This document shows, one piece after another, positions 45,765 to 55,046 of a stretch of 64,000 nt of DNA; the first letter of the stretch is position 1; the number at the start of each line of letters is the position of its first letter. A program made the translations under genes and the position numbers. The stretch covers positions 10,387,001-10,451,000 of the forward strand of contig CATNEN010000001.1 of NCBI GenBank assembly GCA_950097015.1. The letters run 5' to 3'. Below the pieces are notes generated by a model, which worked only from the letters and a program-made list of their open reading frames with translations, was not told the origin of the DNA and did no database searches. Source of the DNA: Macrostomum hystrix. Lineage: Eukaryota; Platyhelminthes; Macrostomidae.

Positions 45765-47150
45765 TACTTCAGGATTATTTTCAGTTGCCTCCAATTCTTC
45801 AGGACTATCTTCAGTCACCATCAGTCCTTCAGGATTATCTTCAGTCCCATCCAATTCTTCAGGATCATCTTCAGTTCCATCCAATCCTTCAGGATTATCT
45901 TCAGTCCCATCCAATCCTTCAGGATTATCTTCAGTTGCCTCCAATCCTTCAGGATTATCTTCAGTCCCATCCAATCCTTCAGGATTATCTTCAGTCCCAT
46001 CCAATCCTTCAGGATTATCTTCAGCCCCATTCAATCCTTGAGGATTATCTTCAGTCCGATCGAATCCTTCAGGATTATCTTTAGTCCCATCCAATCCTTC
46101 AGGATTATCTTCAGTCCCATCCAATCCTTGAGGATTATCTTCAGTCCGATCGAATCCTTCAGGATTATCTTCAGTCCCATCCAATCCTTGAGGATTATCT
46201 TCAGTCCGATCCAATCCTTGAGGATTATCTTCAGTCCGATCCAATCCTTCAGGATTATCTTCAGTCCCATCCAATCCTTCAGGATTATCTTCAGTCCCAT
46301 CCAATCCTTGAGGATTATCTTCAGTCCGATCCAATCCTTCAGGATTATCTTCAGTCCCATCCAATCCTTCAGGATTATCTTCAGTCCCATCCAATCCTTG
46401 AGGATTATCTTCAGTCCGATCCAATCCTTCAGGATTATCTTCAGTCCCATCAAATCATTCAGGATTATCTTCAGTCCCATCCAATCCTTCAGGATTATCT
46501 TCAGTCCCATCCAATCCTTCGGGATTATCTTAAGTCCCATCCAATCCTTGAGGATTATCTTCAGTCCGATCCAATCCTTCAGGATTATCTTCAGTCCCAT
46601 CCAATCCTTGAGGATTATCTTCAGTCCGATCGAATCCTTCAGGATTATCTTCAGTCCCATCCAATCCTTCAGGATTATCTTCAGTCCCATCCAATCCTTG
46701 AGGATTATCTTCAGTCCGATCCAATCCTTCAGGATTATCTTCAGTCCCATCCAATCCTTGAGGATTATCTTCAGTCCGATCGAATCCTTCAGGATTATCT
46801 TCAGTCCCATCCAATCCTTCAGGATTATCTTCAGTCCCATCCAATCCTTGAGGATTATCTTCAGTCCCATCCAATCCTGCAGGATTATCTTCAGTCCCAT
46901 CCAATCCTTCAGGATTATCTTCAGTCCCATCCAATCCTTCAGGATTATCTTCAGTTCCATCCAATCCTTCAGGATTATCTTCAGTCCGATCCATTTCTTC
47001 GTGATTATCTTCAGTCACATCCAATCCTTCAGGATTATCTTCAGTCTCATCCAATCCTTCAGGATTATCTTCAGTCTCATCCAATCCTTCAGGATTATCT
47101 TCAGTCCCATCCAATTCTTCAGGATAATCTAAAGGTTCCTCCGATTCTTC
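45765..47150. repeat. Minisatellite, 30 bp unit
   Basis: About 46 copies of a 30 bp unit including TTCAGGATTATCTTCAGTCC and CATCCAATCC. Two main forms (TTC...CCCATCCAATCC and TTG...CCGATCCAATCC or CCGATCGAATCC) alternate in recurring patterns. The period of 30 keeps several frames open on both strands (for example minus-strand DGTEDNPEGL repeats). It lies between the two paralogous receptors. Confidence 0.97.
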
Positions 47151-47730
47151 AGATTTTAATCAGGTACCTACAACTTTTCAGGATAATCTTTAGGTACCTC
47201 CCGTACTTGCTTACAGGACTTACAGGTAACACCAGTCTTCAGAATTTCTCCCAGCATGCATGAATGGCTCGTCTAAAGCACTAACCTTTTTTAACCAATG
47301 ATATCCCCCAGCGACTCACATTTTGTACTTTTTCCAAGAAAATTGGTAAACAGATAGCAATTTAGGCAAATGTGGGAGCTCTTTTAAAAATGTCGGTCAG
47401 AATTCTTAAAATTCTTAATTGATTAAACTGGTTTAACCAGCTAGCTGTTACAGAGATCAAGAAAAAGTTAATTCATGTTCGTATTCAAGAACTAAGGACA
47501 CTATAAATTTGAGTTAGCAGACAAAAAATGTTATTTTCTACACAGATCTTATAAACAAAAATAAAATAAAAAAGAACTAACTTGGTTGTAATTTTTTGTG
47601 AAAGCATCTGTAATTAAAAACATTATTTTACGAGCTAAAGCAATTATCTTTTGTATCTCTTTCTGATTCGAGAGTTCAATAGGACTGGTCCTCTAGGATT
47701 GGACTAAAATCTCAGCCTCGGTAATCTTAG
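47151..47730. other. Unique sequence upstream of second GPCR
   Basis: Non-repetitive, AT-rich, no gene. It contains decayed repeat units at its left edge (to about 47240). Confidence 0.5.
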
Positions 47731-47737
47731 TATAAAA
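47731..47737 (+). promoter_or_regulatory. TATA box of the second single-exon GPCR
   Basis: TATAAAA 76 bp before the ATG at 47807. The open frame extends upstream to about 47744 but contains no earlier ATG. The TATA position supports 47807 as the start. Confidence 0.62.
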
Positions 47738-47806
47738 CCCCGGGTGGAACCAGAATCAAGGCATAAAGTCAAAGAACTAGTTTTTTACAAGTGCAACTGC
47801 TCCGAC

Positions 47807-49024
47807 ATGTTCTCATTCAATTCCCTATCCGGAGGTAACTGCTCACAGACTAACATCACTATTCAAGATCCGCGTGTAGTCTATAAGGGCGTCTTCAAGG
47901 GGATATTTGTAACTGTTGGCCTAATCAATTTTGTCCTAAACAGCATCAGCTTCCTGGTGTTCCTCTGTCATCGTCAGAAGGAGAGCATTGTGCGAATGCT
48001 GCTGCTGATCCTGTCTGCTACGGAGTCACTAGCTAGCTTGGGCATGACCAGCGTTGAAGCTATTCGCCTGCTAACTGAGATCCTGCGCGATCGAGTGAAA
48101 TATCCGTCAGTTGCCGTTGCCAGGGCGACCATAAGCTACCTGAGCATCGCGTGGGTTTTAGCCAACACCTTTCTGATGGCCCGCAACTGGTGCATCGTCC
48201 TGATCGCCGTTACGCGTTGCGAAGTCGTCCTCAGACCGTTCTCGCGCAACGGAGTCGGTCGAATCTGCGGCCATCGGATTGTAGTCTGCAATTTTATCGG
48301 CGTCCTGGTGCTGAGCTCCGCGTTCGGCATCCTGAAGGCCTTCCAGGAAAGCTACGCCTTCTGCCCGGAGACGGGGCGTATTTTCAGTATAGCTCGCGTG
48401 CTGCCGTTCAGTTACTACGCCGAATTCTACCTGGCATCAATGTTCTTTCAAGCCGTTCTACCTGTGCTGATTGTCGGCCTGGTCTCCGTTGCCATGACAA
48501 TCGGACTGCGTCGTCGGGCGACATTTGGCCAGGAGCGTCAGAACCAGCCAAACAACCGACGGTGGGAGCCGCGCTACTGCACCAACGGCCAGTCTCGACG
48601 GAACCGCGCCACCCGCATGGTTCAGCTGCTGCTAATCGCCTTCGTGAGCCTGGAGATGCCGATGTTTCTTACCGTCATGGTGGGCATCAAGCTGCCGGAT
48701 GATAGCGAGTTCTGGGACATCTTCATGGCCTACGCCATGGAGGTCACCAACCTCTGTCTGAACCTGGATTCCACTTGCAACTTCTTCATCTACATGAAGA
48801 CGAGTAGCTCCTTCCGTCAGGTGCTGCTGCGCAGACGAAAACGACAATTTGACGCAAGCCAATACCAGCTAAGCCACTCCAGAACTAACAGGAGGCGGCA
48901 GCAGCAGCCGGAGCTGCAGCAGCAGCAGCAGCGTCGCGATCGGCACCGATACCCGCGAAGCATTGAGATGGCTGAGCTGTCGCGGATTTCCACTTCTAGG
49001 GATGAAGTGGCACCGTTTGTCTGA
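47807..49024 (+). CDS. Rhodopsin-like GPCR, intronless (paralogue 2)
   Basis: Single exon, 405 residues. Seven hydrophobic segments lie at about 30-54, 62-82, 108-135, 157-176, 205-234, 268-293 and 306-331. TM3 reads MARNWCIVLIAVTRCEVVLR, so TRC (136-138) replaces DRY. TM6 has EMPMF (283-287) and TM7 DSTCNFFIY (321-329). Extracellular loop 2 has Cys186; no Cys at the top of TM3. The start at 47807 is chosen because the N-terminus then aligns with paralogue 1: both have MF, a Leu at 7, and N11-C12-[ST], and both ATGs follow a TATA box. The cytoplasmic tail is longer than in paralogue 1 and includes a glutamine-rich, basic stretch (about 375-392). Same family as the receptor at 25.0 kb. Ligand unknown. 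Confidence 0.9.
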   Translation: MFSFNSLSGGNCSQTNITIQDPRVVYKGVFKGIFVTVGLINFVLNSISFLVFLCHRQKESIVRMLLLILSATESLASLGMTSVEAIRLLTEILRDRVKYPSVAVARATISYLSIAWVLANTFLMARNWCIVLIAVTRCEVVLRPFSRNGVGRICGHRIVVCNFIGVLVLSSAFGILKAFQESYAFCPETGRIFSIARVLPFSYYAEFYLASMFFQAVLPVLIVGLVSVAMTIGLRRRATFGQERQNQPNNRRWEPRYCTNGQSRRNRATRMVQLLLIAFVSLEMPMFLTVMVGIKLPDDSEFWDIFMAYAMEVTNLCLNLDSTCNFFIYMKTSSSFRQVLLRRRKRQFDASQYQLSHSRTNRRRQQQPELQQQQQRRDRHRYPRSIEMAELSRISTSRDEVAPFV

Positions 49025-49039
49025 CTTGCCCTGTCGATG

Positions 49040-49497
49040 TACAGCAAAGCGTAGCTTATCCTAAAGCTGTGTACAGCTATTCAGTCCATGGATGGAGTGA
49101 ACCAGGGGTATAATAATAATAATAATAGTTGCAGGAGGACTGCGGGCCGTGGCACACCATTTGGTGACACTAGACCTGCAGCCAGCGAGGAGGCATTTCT
49201 GCCCATTTCGCTGACTCCTGAGCACACACTCAAACAGATCTTGTATGCACACAGGTGTGTACATCTGCCCTGACTTTCTCATCGTCAGGCAGTGCACACT
49301 CTCACTGTGCCTTGGAGGTTGGCCCTAGAGGACGTAAATTGCATGACAAGCCGCCAAGCTGTCTGTCCGTGGCCTCGCCACGGAATCGAGCTCAGGGACC
49401 TTGGTGCGAGAGGCGACCGCTTCAGACGGCTCTGCCACCGACCCCCTGAACCAGTGGGCTGTGCCCCAGATGGAACTGGCACCCGTTTTATCGAGGT
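49040..49497. mobile_element. Family 2 SINE piece interrupted by family 1 insertion
   Basis: The left segment (TGTACAGCTATTCAGTCCAT) and the right segment (GATGGAACTGGCACCCG) both match the element at 12030-12245 in the same order, but are separated by a complete family 1 SINE. The piece starts just after the second receptor's stop codon. Confidence 0.55.
49106..49446 (-). mobile_element. SINE family 1, copy 4, with target-site duplication
   Basis: Minus orientation. B box GAGCTCGATTCC near 49381-49392; the A box is altered (a GGCAGAGCCGTCTGA-like word). The body is complete down to GGCCCGCAGTCCTCCTGCAA and an (ATT)n tail of about five units. Flanked by the direct repeat TGAACCAG at 49098-49105 and 49447-49454. 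If transcribed from the receptor gene, it would lie in the 3' untranslated region. Confidence 0.85.
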
Positions 49498-49906
49498 TTG
49501 ACAATAGTTCTTCATCTACTAACTTAAAGATTCTAAGATAATTGAGATATGTAATTAGAAAGCTACACCTGCTATCATTATTTGGATTGTAGTTTAAGGC
49601 AACGTAGGGCTAATTAAGAAAATCACTATGTTAGACTGCCTCGGTATAAGCCACGATATAAAAATGAACAGACCTCCTAAACCTGGAAATTTCTCTTTTT
49701 CTACATTTGCTAATGAACCTTGACAACTACGACACGGCCCTGGCAATTTTCTTTTCAAGTCGTAAAGAAAAATATATTATAACAAAGTCTTGTCTAGAGC
49801 GCAAATGATGAAAGCTTAACTTTTAACTTCTGATCATGAAAACTTTCTAAGGGACTTTGTAGATTAAAAAAATTAGAAATTTGCTGTCGTTTCGTAGGCT
49901 CGTGTA

Positions 49907-49912
49907 AATAAA
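49907..49912 (+). terminator. Candidate poly(A) signal after second GPCR
   Basis: AATAAA about 880 bp after the stop codon at 49024 and downstream of the SINE insertion. Possible but distant. Confidence 0.25.
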
Positions 49913-52730
49913 AATGAAATTCTGTGAAAAAAAATATTTGAGTTTCGTCTTTTTATTTTCCGTCTTTATAATATTCTTCTTAGCAGAGAAGAGCAGCTGT
50001 TGTTTTGAAATTTCATCTTCCTAAAAAATCTCGAATTCCAAATATATAAAAATAAAAAGCCTGTGACTAAAATATAAACGGATCGAAAGGCTTGTTATTC
50101 AATTTTTTTTTAGGTGAAACAAGCATTAGAGTGTTCTAATTATTTCCGATTTATACATCTAATGATGATTCTAACAAATCAAATCAGATTAAAAATAAAA
50201 TAACCTATGTTTGAGTAGACATAATAATAGATTTAGCATGTGAGCTTGTAATCTGTGTTTTTATTTTGAGTGTTTTGACTGCGACGAAAAAAAGTTTTTC
50301 GTGTGTCAAAGTGCGTCGTAGAAAACTAGCATTGAAAATAATAATTAAAATGATTAACTGCCTATTTCTCAATAAAGCAACTAGCTACTAGCAGTCTACA
50401 TGTCGTTATTTTACATATTAATAGCACTTTATGCAGGGTTTTTTTCATATAAATAAAGAGTTACTGGTATAACACAGTTTTGGTCCAAAAAATATTTTTA
50501 AATCAAAGTTTTTGGATTTCGTTTATTCCTACCGCTAAATCATTCTGCTAAACTTTGGTCTCGTGAAAGTAATTTCATAGAGACTTTACAAAAATGACAC
50601 CACGATAATTTAATCGCGATTCAGTGACGCAGTGACTGTTATTGTCAGGTTGGGGATGAAGGCATTCTCTGTTTACAAACTAACTGATATTTATATGAAA
50701 GTACAGATCTCCTGCATTGCACCCGCATCAAAGCGATCGGTCAAAGTGAAGTATAAAATGAAGCCGCATAATTTTTTTCCTAATTAGTCGTTTAGCCCCG
50801 GCTATAGCAATTTGCTCCACTTTTGTAAGATTCAATTAATTCAATTACTACTCGAATAAGTCCTTAATCTGCAACCCCACAGTCGCATTTCTAGTATTTT
50901 AGTTTCCCATCTCACAAAAAATATCCTATCCTATCCCAGCTCGACCAACCAAACACAGACAGTGGTAACTTCCTGTCACCAGTTGCATTAATTTGCCAGC
51001 TCTCTGCATCTACTAGAATCTCTTTCTTTCTTTAATATTCGATGAAGGGGAAATGAAAATTGTTTGAATATGTGTTTAGTGCGTCGAAAGTTAATCAATT
51101 TATTCTTCCTGGCGAAAACTATATTTCGCCGTGTTACATTATTGTGTGGCGTAAAATATCCGCAATTAACTTCGATTCCCATAAATTATATTTGCTTCAA
51201 ATTTTCCTATCGCTATAGTTCTCACACGCATAATTTCCCCGAAAATAATTACTCATTACAATTAAGTAAGCAGATGAACTTTTTTGTGCAATCCTATTTT
51301 GTTTTTCTGTTGCTGTGGTAGAAAGAAGTTTTTTGAAGAAGTAAAACACATCTTGATTTTTGGCTCTCCGAAATTTATTTTAACCGTATCTCCGAAGATG
51401 TTAATATCGAATTCAAAGTTCACTCCAATGACTTTTTTGCTGTCAGGATGATGACAAATAGTGATATTAGCAAGCCTTTAGACAGTTAATTAGAATCCTT
51501 GACTTTCAAACGTATTTTCGTCCATTTAATCAAATAAAAATGCTATTACTCGCGAATATCTAGAACCATTTGTGTAATTCGATAGCTTAATCTCTTCTAC
51601 AGAGAAACCTTTACAGGAATGAATTGTTTAAAAATAATTGCACAGATCACCTCAAAGGTGTGATGCTCACAAGACTGCCTAATCGTGGATGCGGGATCTC
51701 TGCACAAGCTTGCAAAACAACCTTTCTGCCTTTTCTATGTCCTTCAAATTCTGTCTAAGCCTAATTTGAGCAGTCATGCGACCAGGGAAGTTGCAGTGTG
51801 TGAGCATTGCGCTTTGCATCCACCCAAAAACTCCCTGTTCTTCATGGTTAAGCAATTATCACACATTCCCTTCTAATCCATTTCGTTTCCTGCCTTATCA
51901 ATTTACACAATTTAGCTCCTTATTACAGCTAATTAAACCCGGGAACGGATGCGATCAATCTTGCCTTGATGCTCAGTAGTATACTAGATTGAAGGTGTGC
52001 CACCTTAGCAGGTCGAAGTGCATTAATTGCTCAATATTTCGAAATTATTTTTTACTTCTGATCATGTCACCCAATAAAATGAACAAAAAACTTAATAAAT
52101 ATTCCAAAACTTAGCGGCCTTTGTACTGAGGATACTCACTGAAGCACTTTAATAGAGCAGACTACTGCATCATTGACTCCTGTATCAAAATCTTGATGAG
52201 CGCTAATATCTCCTTGACTTACTGACAGCCGAATGTGGGACCCACATATGGAGGGAGAGGGTGAATTTATGTTTTTATTAGGGAACAAAATAAACAAAAT
52301 TAAAACAGCGGGAGGGAGCGCGGAGAATCGGAGAGTGAGAGAGACAGTATGAGATCTATCTACCTATCTATCTATGCCCATCTGTCAAAAAACGTAAAAC
52401 ATAATTAAAGGAAAGATTTATCCAAGCAGCACTTGTTTTGTACATGCAACAACACGAATGGGCAGACACACACATTAGCAGTGCCATCAAGCCACGTTAC
52501 CATATATATTATGTTGTGTTACTTCTGTACGTAGGGTATAATTAATGGGACTGATAACATATCTGTTATTTACTAAGCAACGTATCTTTAAAATGCATAT
52601 AATAAATCTACTAATTTTACGTTGCGAGAATGTACTAATGTACCAGCGATTATTGACACTTTCATATAGTACAAAATTAGGATTGATGATGACAGACTGA
52701 AATGCGTTGCACTTTAAAAAGTACTCGCCC
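49913..52730. other. AT-rich intergenic region, no gene seen
   Basis: Nearly 3 kb of non-repetitive AT-rich sequence. Open frames of 60-85 codons (around 50988, 51064, 51685, 52487) are AT-rich, lack recognisable motifs and have no splice or promoter context. A short CTAT run lies near 52355. Confidence 0.5.
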
Positions 52731-52840
52731 ACTTCAAAGTACGCACTTTAAATGAATACCAGAGTACTCTATTGCTACGCCCTTAAAGAGTACCAGAGTA
52801 CGAGTACTTAAGAGTGCTCAAAGAGTACACTGTGAAAACA
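52731..52840. repeat. Irregular AGAGTAC word cluster
   Basis: The words AGTAC, AGAGTACC and GAGTACT occur about ten times in 110 bp with no fixed period. Too irregular for a tandem array. Confidence 0.4.
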
Positions 52841-52905
52841 CTGCCTTAAACAGAAACTGGGTTCGAGGAACGAAGACAAGTACTTTACTTTTAATTAACA
52901 AAAAA

Positions 52906-52915
52906 TATATAAAAG
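52906..52915 (+). promoter_or_regulatory. Strong TATA-like sequence, no gene attached
   Basis: TATATAAAAG followed by a GC-rich stretch (52960-53090). The first ATG downstream opens only an 11-codon frame. It could belong to an LTR or to a non-coding first exon. Confidence 0.3.
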
Positions 52916-53406
52916 CAGCGAGATGCAGCCCGGATTAGCAATGTGTTGTATGTTGTAGCCTTCCTTTAGGCTAGTTCGGGACGCTCACACTCTACCTCGC
53001 TCGTCGGTAGTCTCAGGAAGGTGGCGGCCTTAACAGGATCAGTCCAGAGGTTTTCTAACGTGATCTCCGTAGGCCTGGCATTGCATCTGAAGAGGTGTGA
53101 AGTGGTGTAAAATTTTACTAATTTTACTGATTAGGCCCCAATGCTATATTGGCCATGCTACTATCCACCTGTACACCTAGTACTATTAACTTTGTCAATA
53201 ACAAATCTGCTAATTTGCCTTTGCTTATCTTGTTGCTTAGGCATCTCATCCAATGATATCAAATAGGCCTAGGCCTACTGATAGTGGCACAACTAGGACA
53301 CTACATTTTCTAGGCACCATATTATATTGTCATATTACACTGCTATAGCTGTTTAAAAAGGAACAAACAAAGATAGTTAGGCTTAAATATCATATTGTCT
53401 ATATTA

Positions 53407-53913
53407 TGTTGTGCACGTGCGCTTGCACTGCTCAAGTGCACTCGCCCCCCCGCGCAAACAAGTGCACTCGCAGTTGTTTTTGGCATTGTTGTTTTGGCGT
53501 TAAAGGCTCAGTGGTGTAAGCCGCTTAGCCGCCATTGTGTTGGCTGCGCGCTGGTTGGCTGGGCCGCCCTTTTTGGTCCTCGCCCCAGGCTGCCCCTCCC
53601 CCAGCTGCGCCGTGATTGGCCGGTGGGTGGCTGGGCCGGGGTGGTGGGTGGGGGTGGGGCGGGGGGGGGCCCCGGCCCTTGGTGAGCCGTGTCCTATAAA
53701 GGCGCGGCCGGGGGCGGGTGGCTGCCCCGTGCGCGTGTTCACGCTCTACAACGCCTGACTACTGTTTCCATAACCCGTCCCCCACGCACAAATAATAACT
53801 AATAAATATCGACCACCCGGTCTGCCAGCCGCAATCAGAAGTCCGCTGCACGAAGTTGACTACACGCACGAGTGCGAGTGAACCAGAAGTAAGTCGCTGC
53901 CTTGTCTCCTTCA
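53407..53913 (+). mobile_element. Candidate solo LTR of a retrotransposon
   Basis: A sharply GC-rich island begins TG and ends CA. In order it has an ATTGG box (CCAAT reversed, about 53613), a G/GC-box run (53640-53670), CTATAAAGG (TATA, about 53693-53701) and AATAAA about 105 bp later (53800). The end TTCA is followed by TTTCGGGGGCTGTAGTGGGG. That sequence resembles a retroelement primer-binding region: compare the TTGGGGGCT start of tRNA-Pro sites. The order U3-TATA-AATAAA-U5-primer site is the basis. No gag, pol or second LTR is present, so any element is reduced to one LTR and a short leader. A GC-rich cellular promoter with a 5' exon (gtaagt donor at 53889) is the alternative. Confidence 0.4.
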
Positions 53914-54222
53914 TTTCGGGGGCTGTAGTGGGGACCGTCCGTGTGTCCTGACGCCGACTAAGGAGGGGGACTAGACCAGGTTGCCAGCCAGGGGTCACCC
54001 TGTACTGTACGCCCGCTGTACTCAGACGCCAGCTTGTGCGCCCTGACGCCCCACTGAAGGGTGATCAACATCACAGCGTCCCGACGCGTGTGCCGGCCAC
54101 TTGGGTGCGTCCTGACGCCCCAGACTTAGGGTCCCGTGCGGACACTCGCGCCCTGACGCAGGCCAGCACGGGCCCGCGTACTCTGACCCTCCTAGGGGCG
54201 TCCCTCCGGGAAGTCGCGAGTA
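53914..54222 (+). other. GC-rich leader with repeated CCTGACGCC motif
   Basis: After the candidate LTR, CCTGACGCC or close variants occur at about 53948, 54041, 54110 and 54152, with weaker forms (CAGACGCC, CCCGACGCG) between. Base composition drops to AT-rich at about 54222. No reading frame is recognised. Confidence 0.4.
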
Positions 54223-54605
54223 CAACAATTATTATTATAAAAACAAAGCATAGGCCCTATAGAAATATAATGCTTCTAACTTTAACATTATAATCATTTA
54301 TAGTTTTAAATCTAAAATGGATTGTTTAATTTTTTTTTCTTCATTTGTGTATTATTTATTATTCATTTTGTTATTAAAACAGCTGTGTTATAATTGTTGT
54401 TAATGTGATTCCAAATCACAACAACAAAAAGTGCAATTTAAACAGGCAAATATACTTTCTTAATGCTAAACACTAGTTTGGTAAATGTTAGGAGTAGGCT
54501 TTTCAAAATATTTAGCTACATACTTCAATTGTTTTTATTGTCTAATTAGCACACATTTAGACTAGGCCTAATAAATCAATTTCTACAAATATTTATATAT
54601 TTACA

Positions 54606-55046
54606 AGCGGAGAGCCTCTCCACATCGCCAAATGGGAAGTGTCACACCTATCTGACCTGATGTCTTGTTACTGTAGCGACAAACAACAGCAGTTCTATTT
54701 GTTGTTTTTTGATTCAAACCTAGTGGTGACAGATTTGGCTGGCTCAGTGCTCCACATTGTGTGCTTACTCCAATTTAAGCACCCTTTGTGAGTAACGGGC
54801 TGTGCCAGCAAAATATTTGTTCTCGGTAGCAACTAAAAACTTTTGTGCCTGTCTTCGGAGACACTGGAAGTTCAAGAGCGCTCTCAGATTCCAGTAGAAA
54901 ATGTTGTCGACATCGCAGTGGTCAGTCGCCGACTGGTCGTGATGAACAAAGAGTCCGTGTATTTGATGGGACTTACTTGCAACAATCTGAATCTGCTCTG
55001 GTCTACTGATCAACCGAGTCAAGAGCCGAAGACAAACTTAGTATGA
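54606..55046 (+). pseudogene. Broken coding fragment with two in-frame stops
   Basis: One plus frame reads as protein-like sequence for 146 codons (SGEPLHIAKWEV..., LVVTDLAGSVLHIVC, VTGCASKIFVLGSN, LSSETLEVQERSQIPVENVVDIAVV, LLWSTDQPSQ). It is interrupted only by TGA at 54789-54791 and TAA at 54834-54836. The alternating hydrophobic strands and turn residues recall a beta-propeller (WD-like) segment, but I do not recognise the family. There is no intron that removes the stops in phase: a gtgagt occurs at 54788 but no acceptor restores the frame past the TAA. Likely a decayed gene piece or retrocopy; the ends are uncertain. Confidence 0.5.

Noticed and set aside
46031-47132. Long frames on both strands over the 30 bp array, including an acidic DGTEDNPEGL repeat
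   Set aside because: Open on both strands at once with no start, splice or signal context of their own. Only the possible link to the 45376 exon is kept, at low confidence.
51064-51321. 85-codon AT-rich frame
   Set aside because: Composition matches the surrounding spacer, with no domain, promoter or splice evidence.
53395-53758. Gly/Pro/Ala-rich frames in the GC island
   Set aside because: Open on both strands because GC-rich DNA lacks stops; the region looks regulatory (TATA, G boxes).
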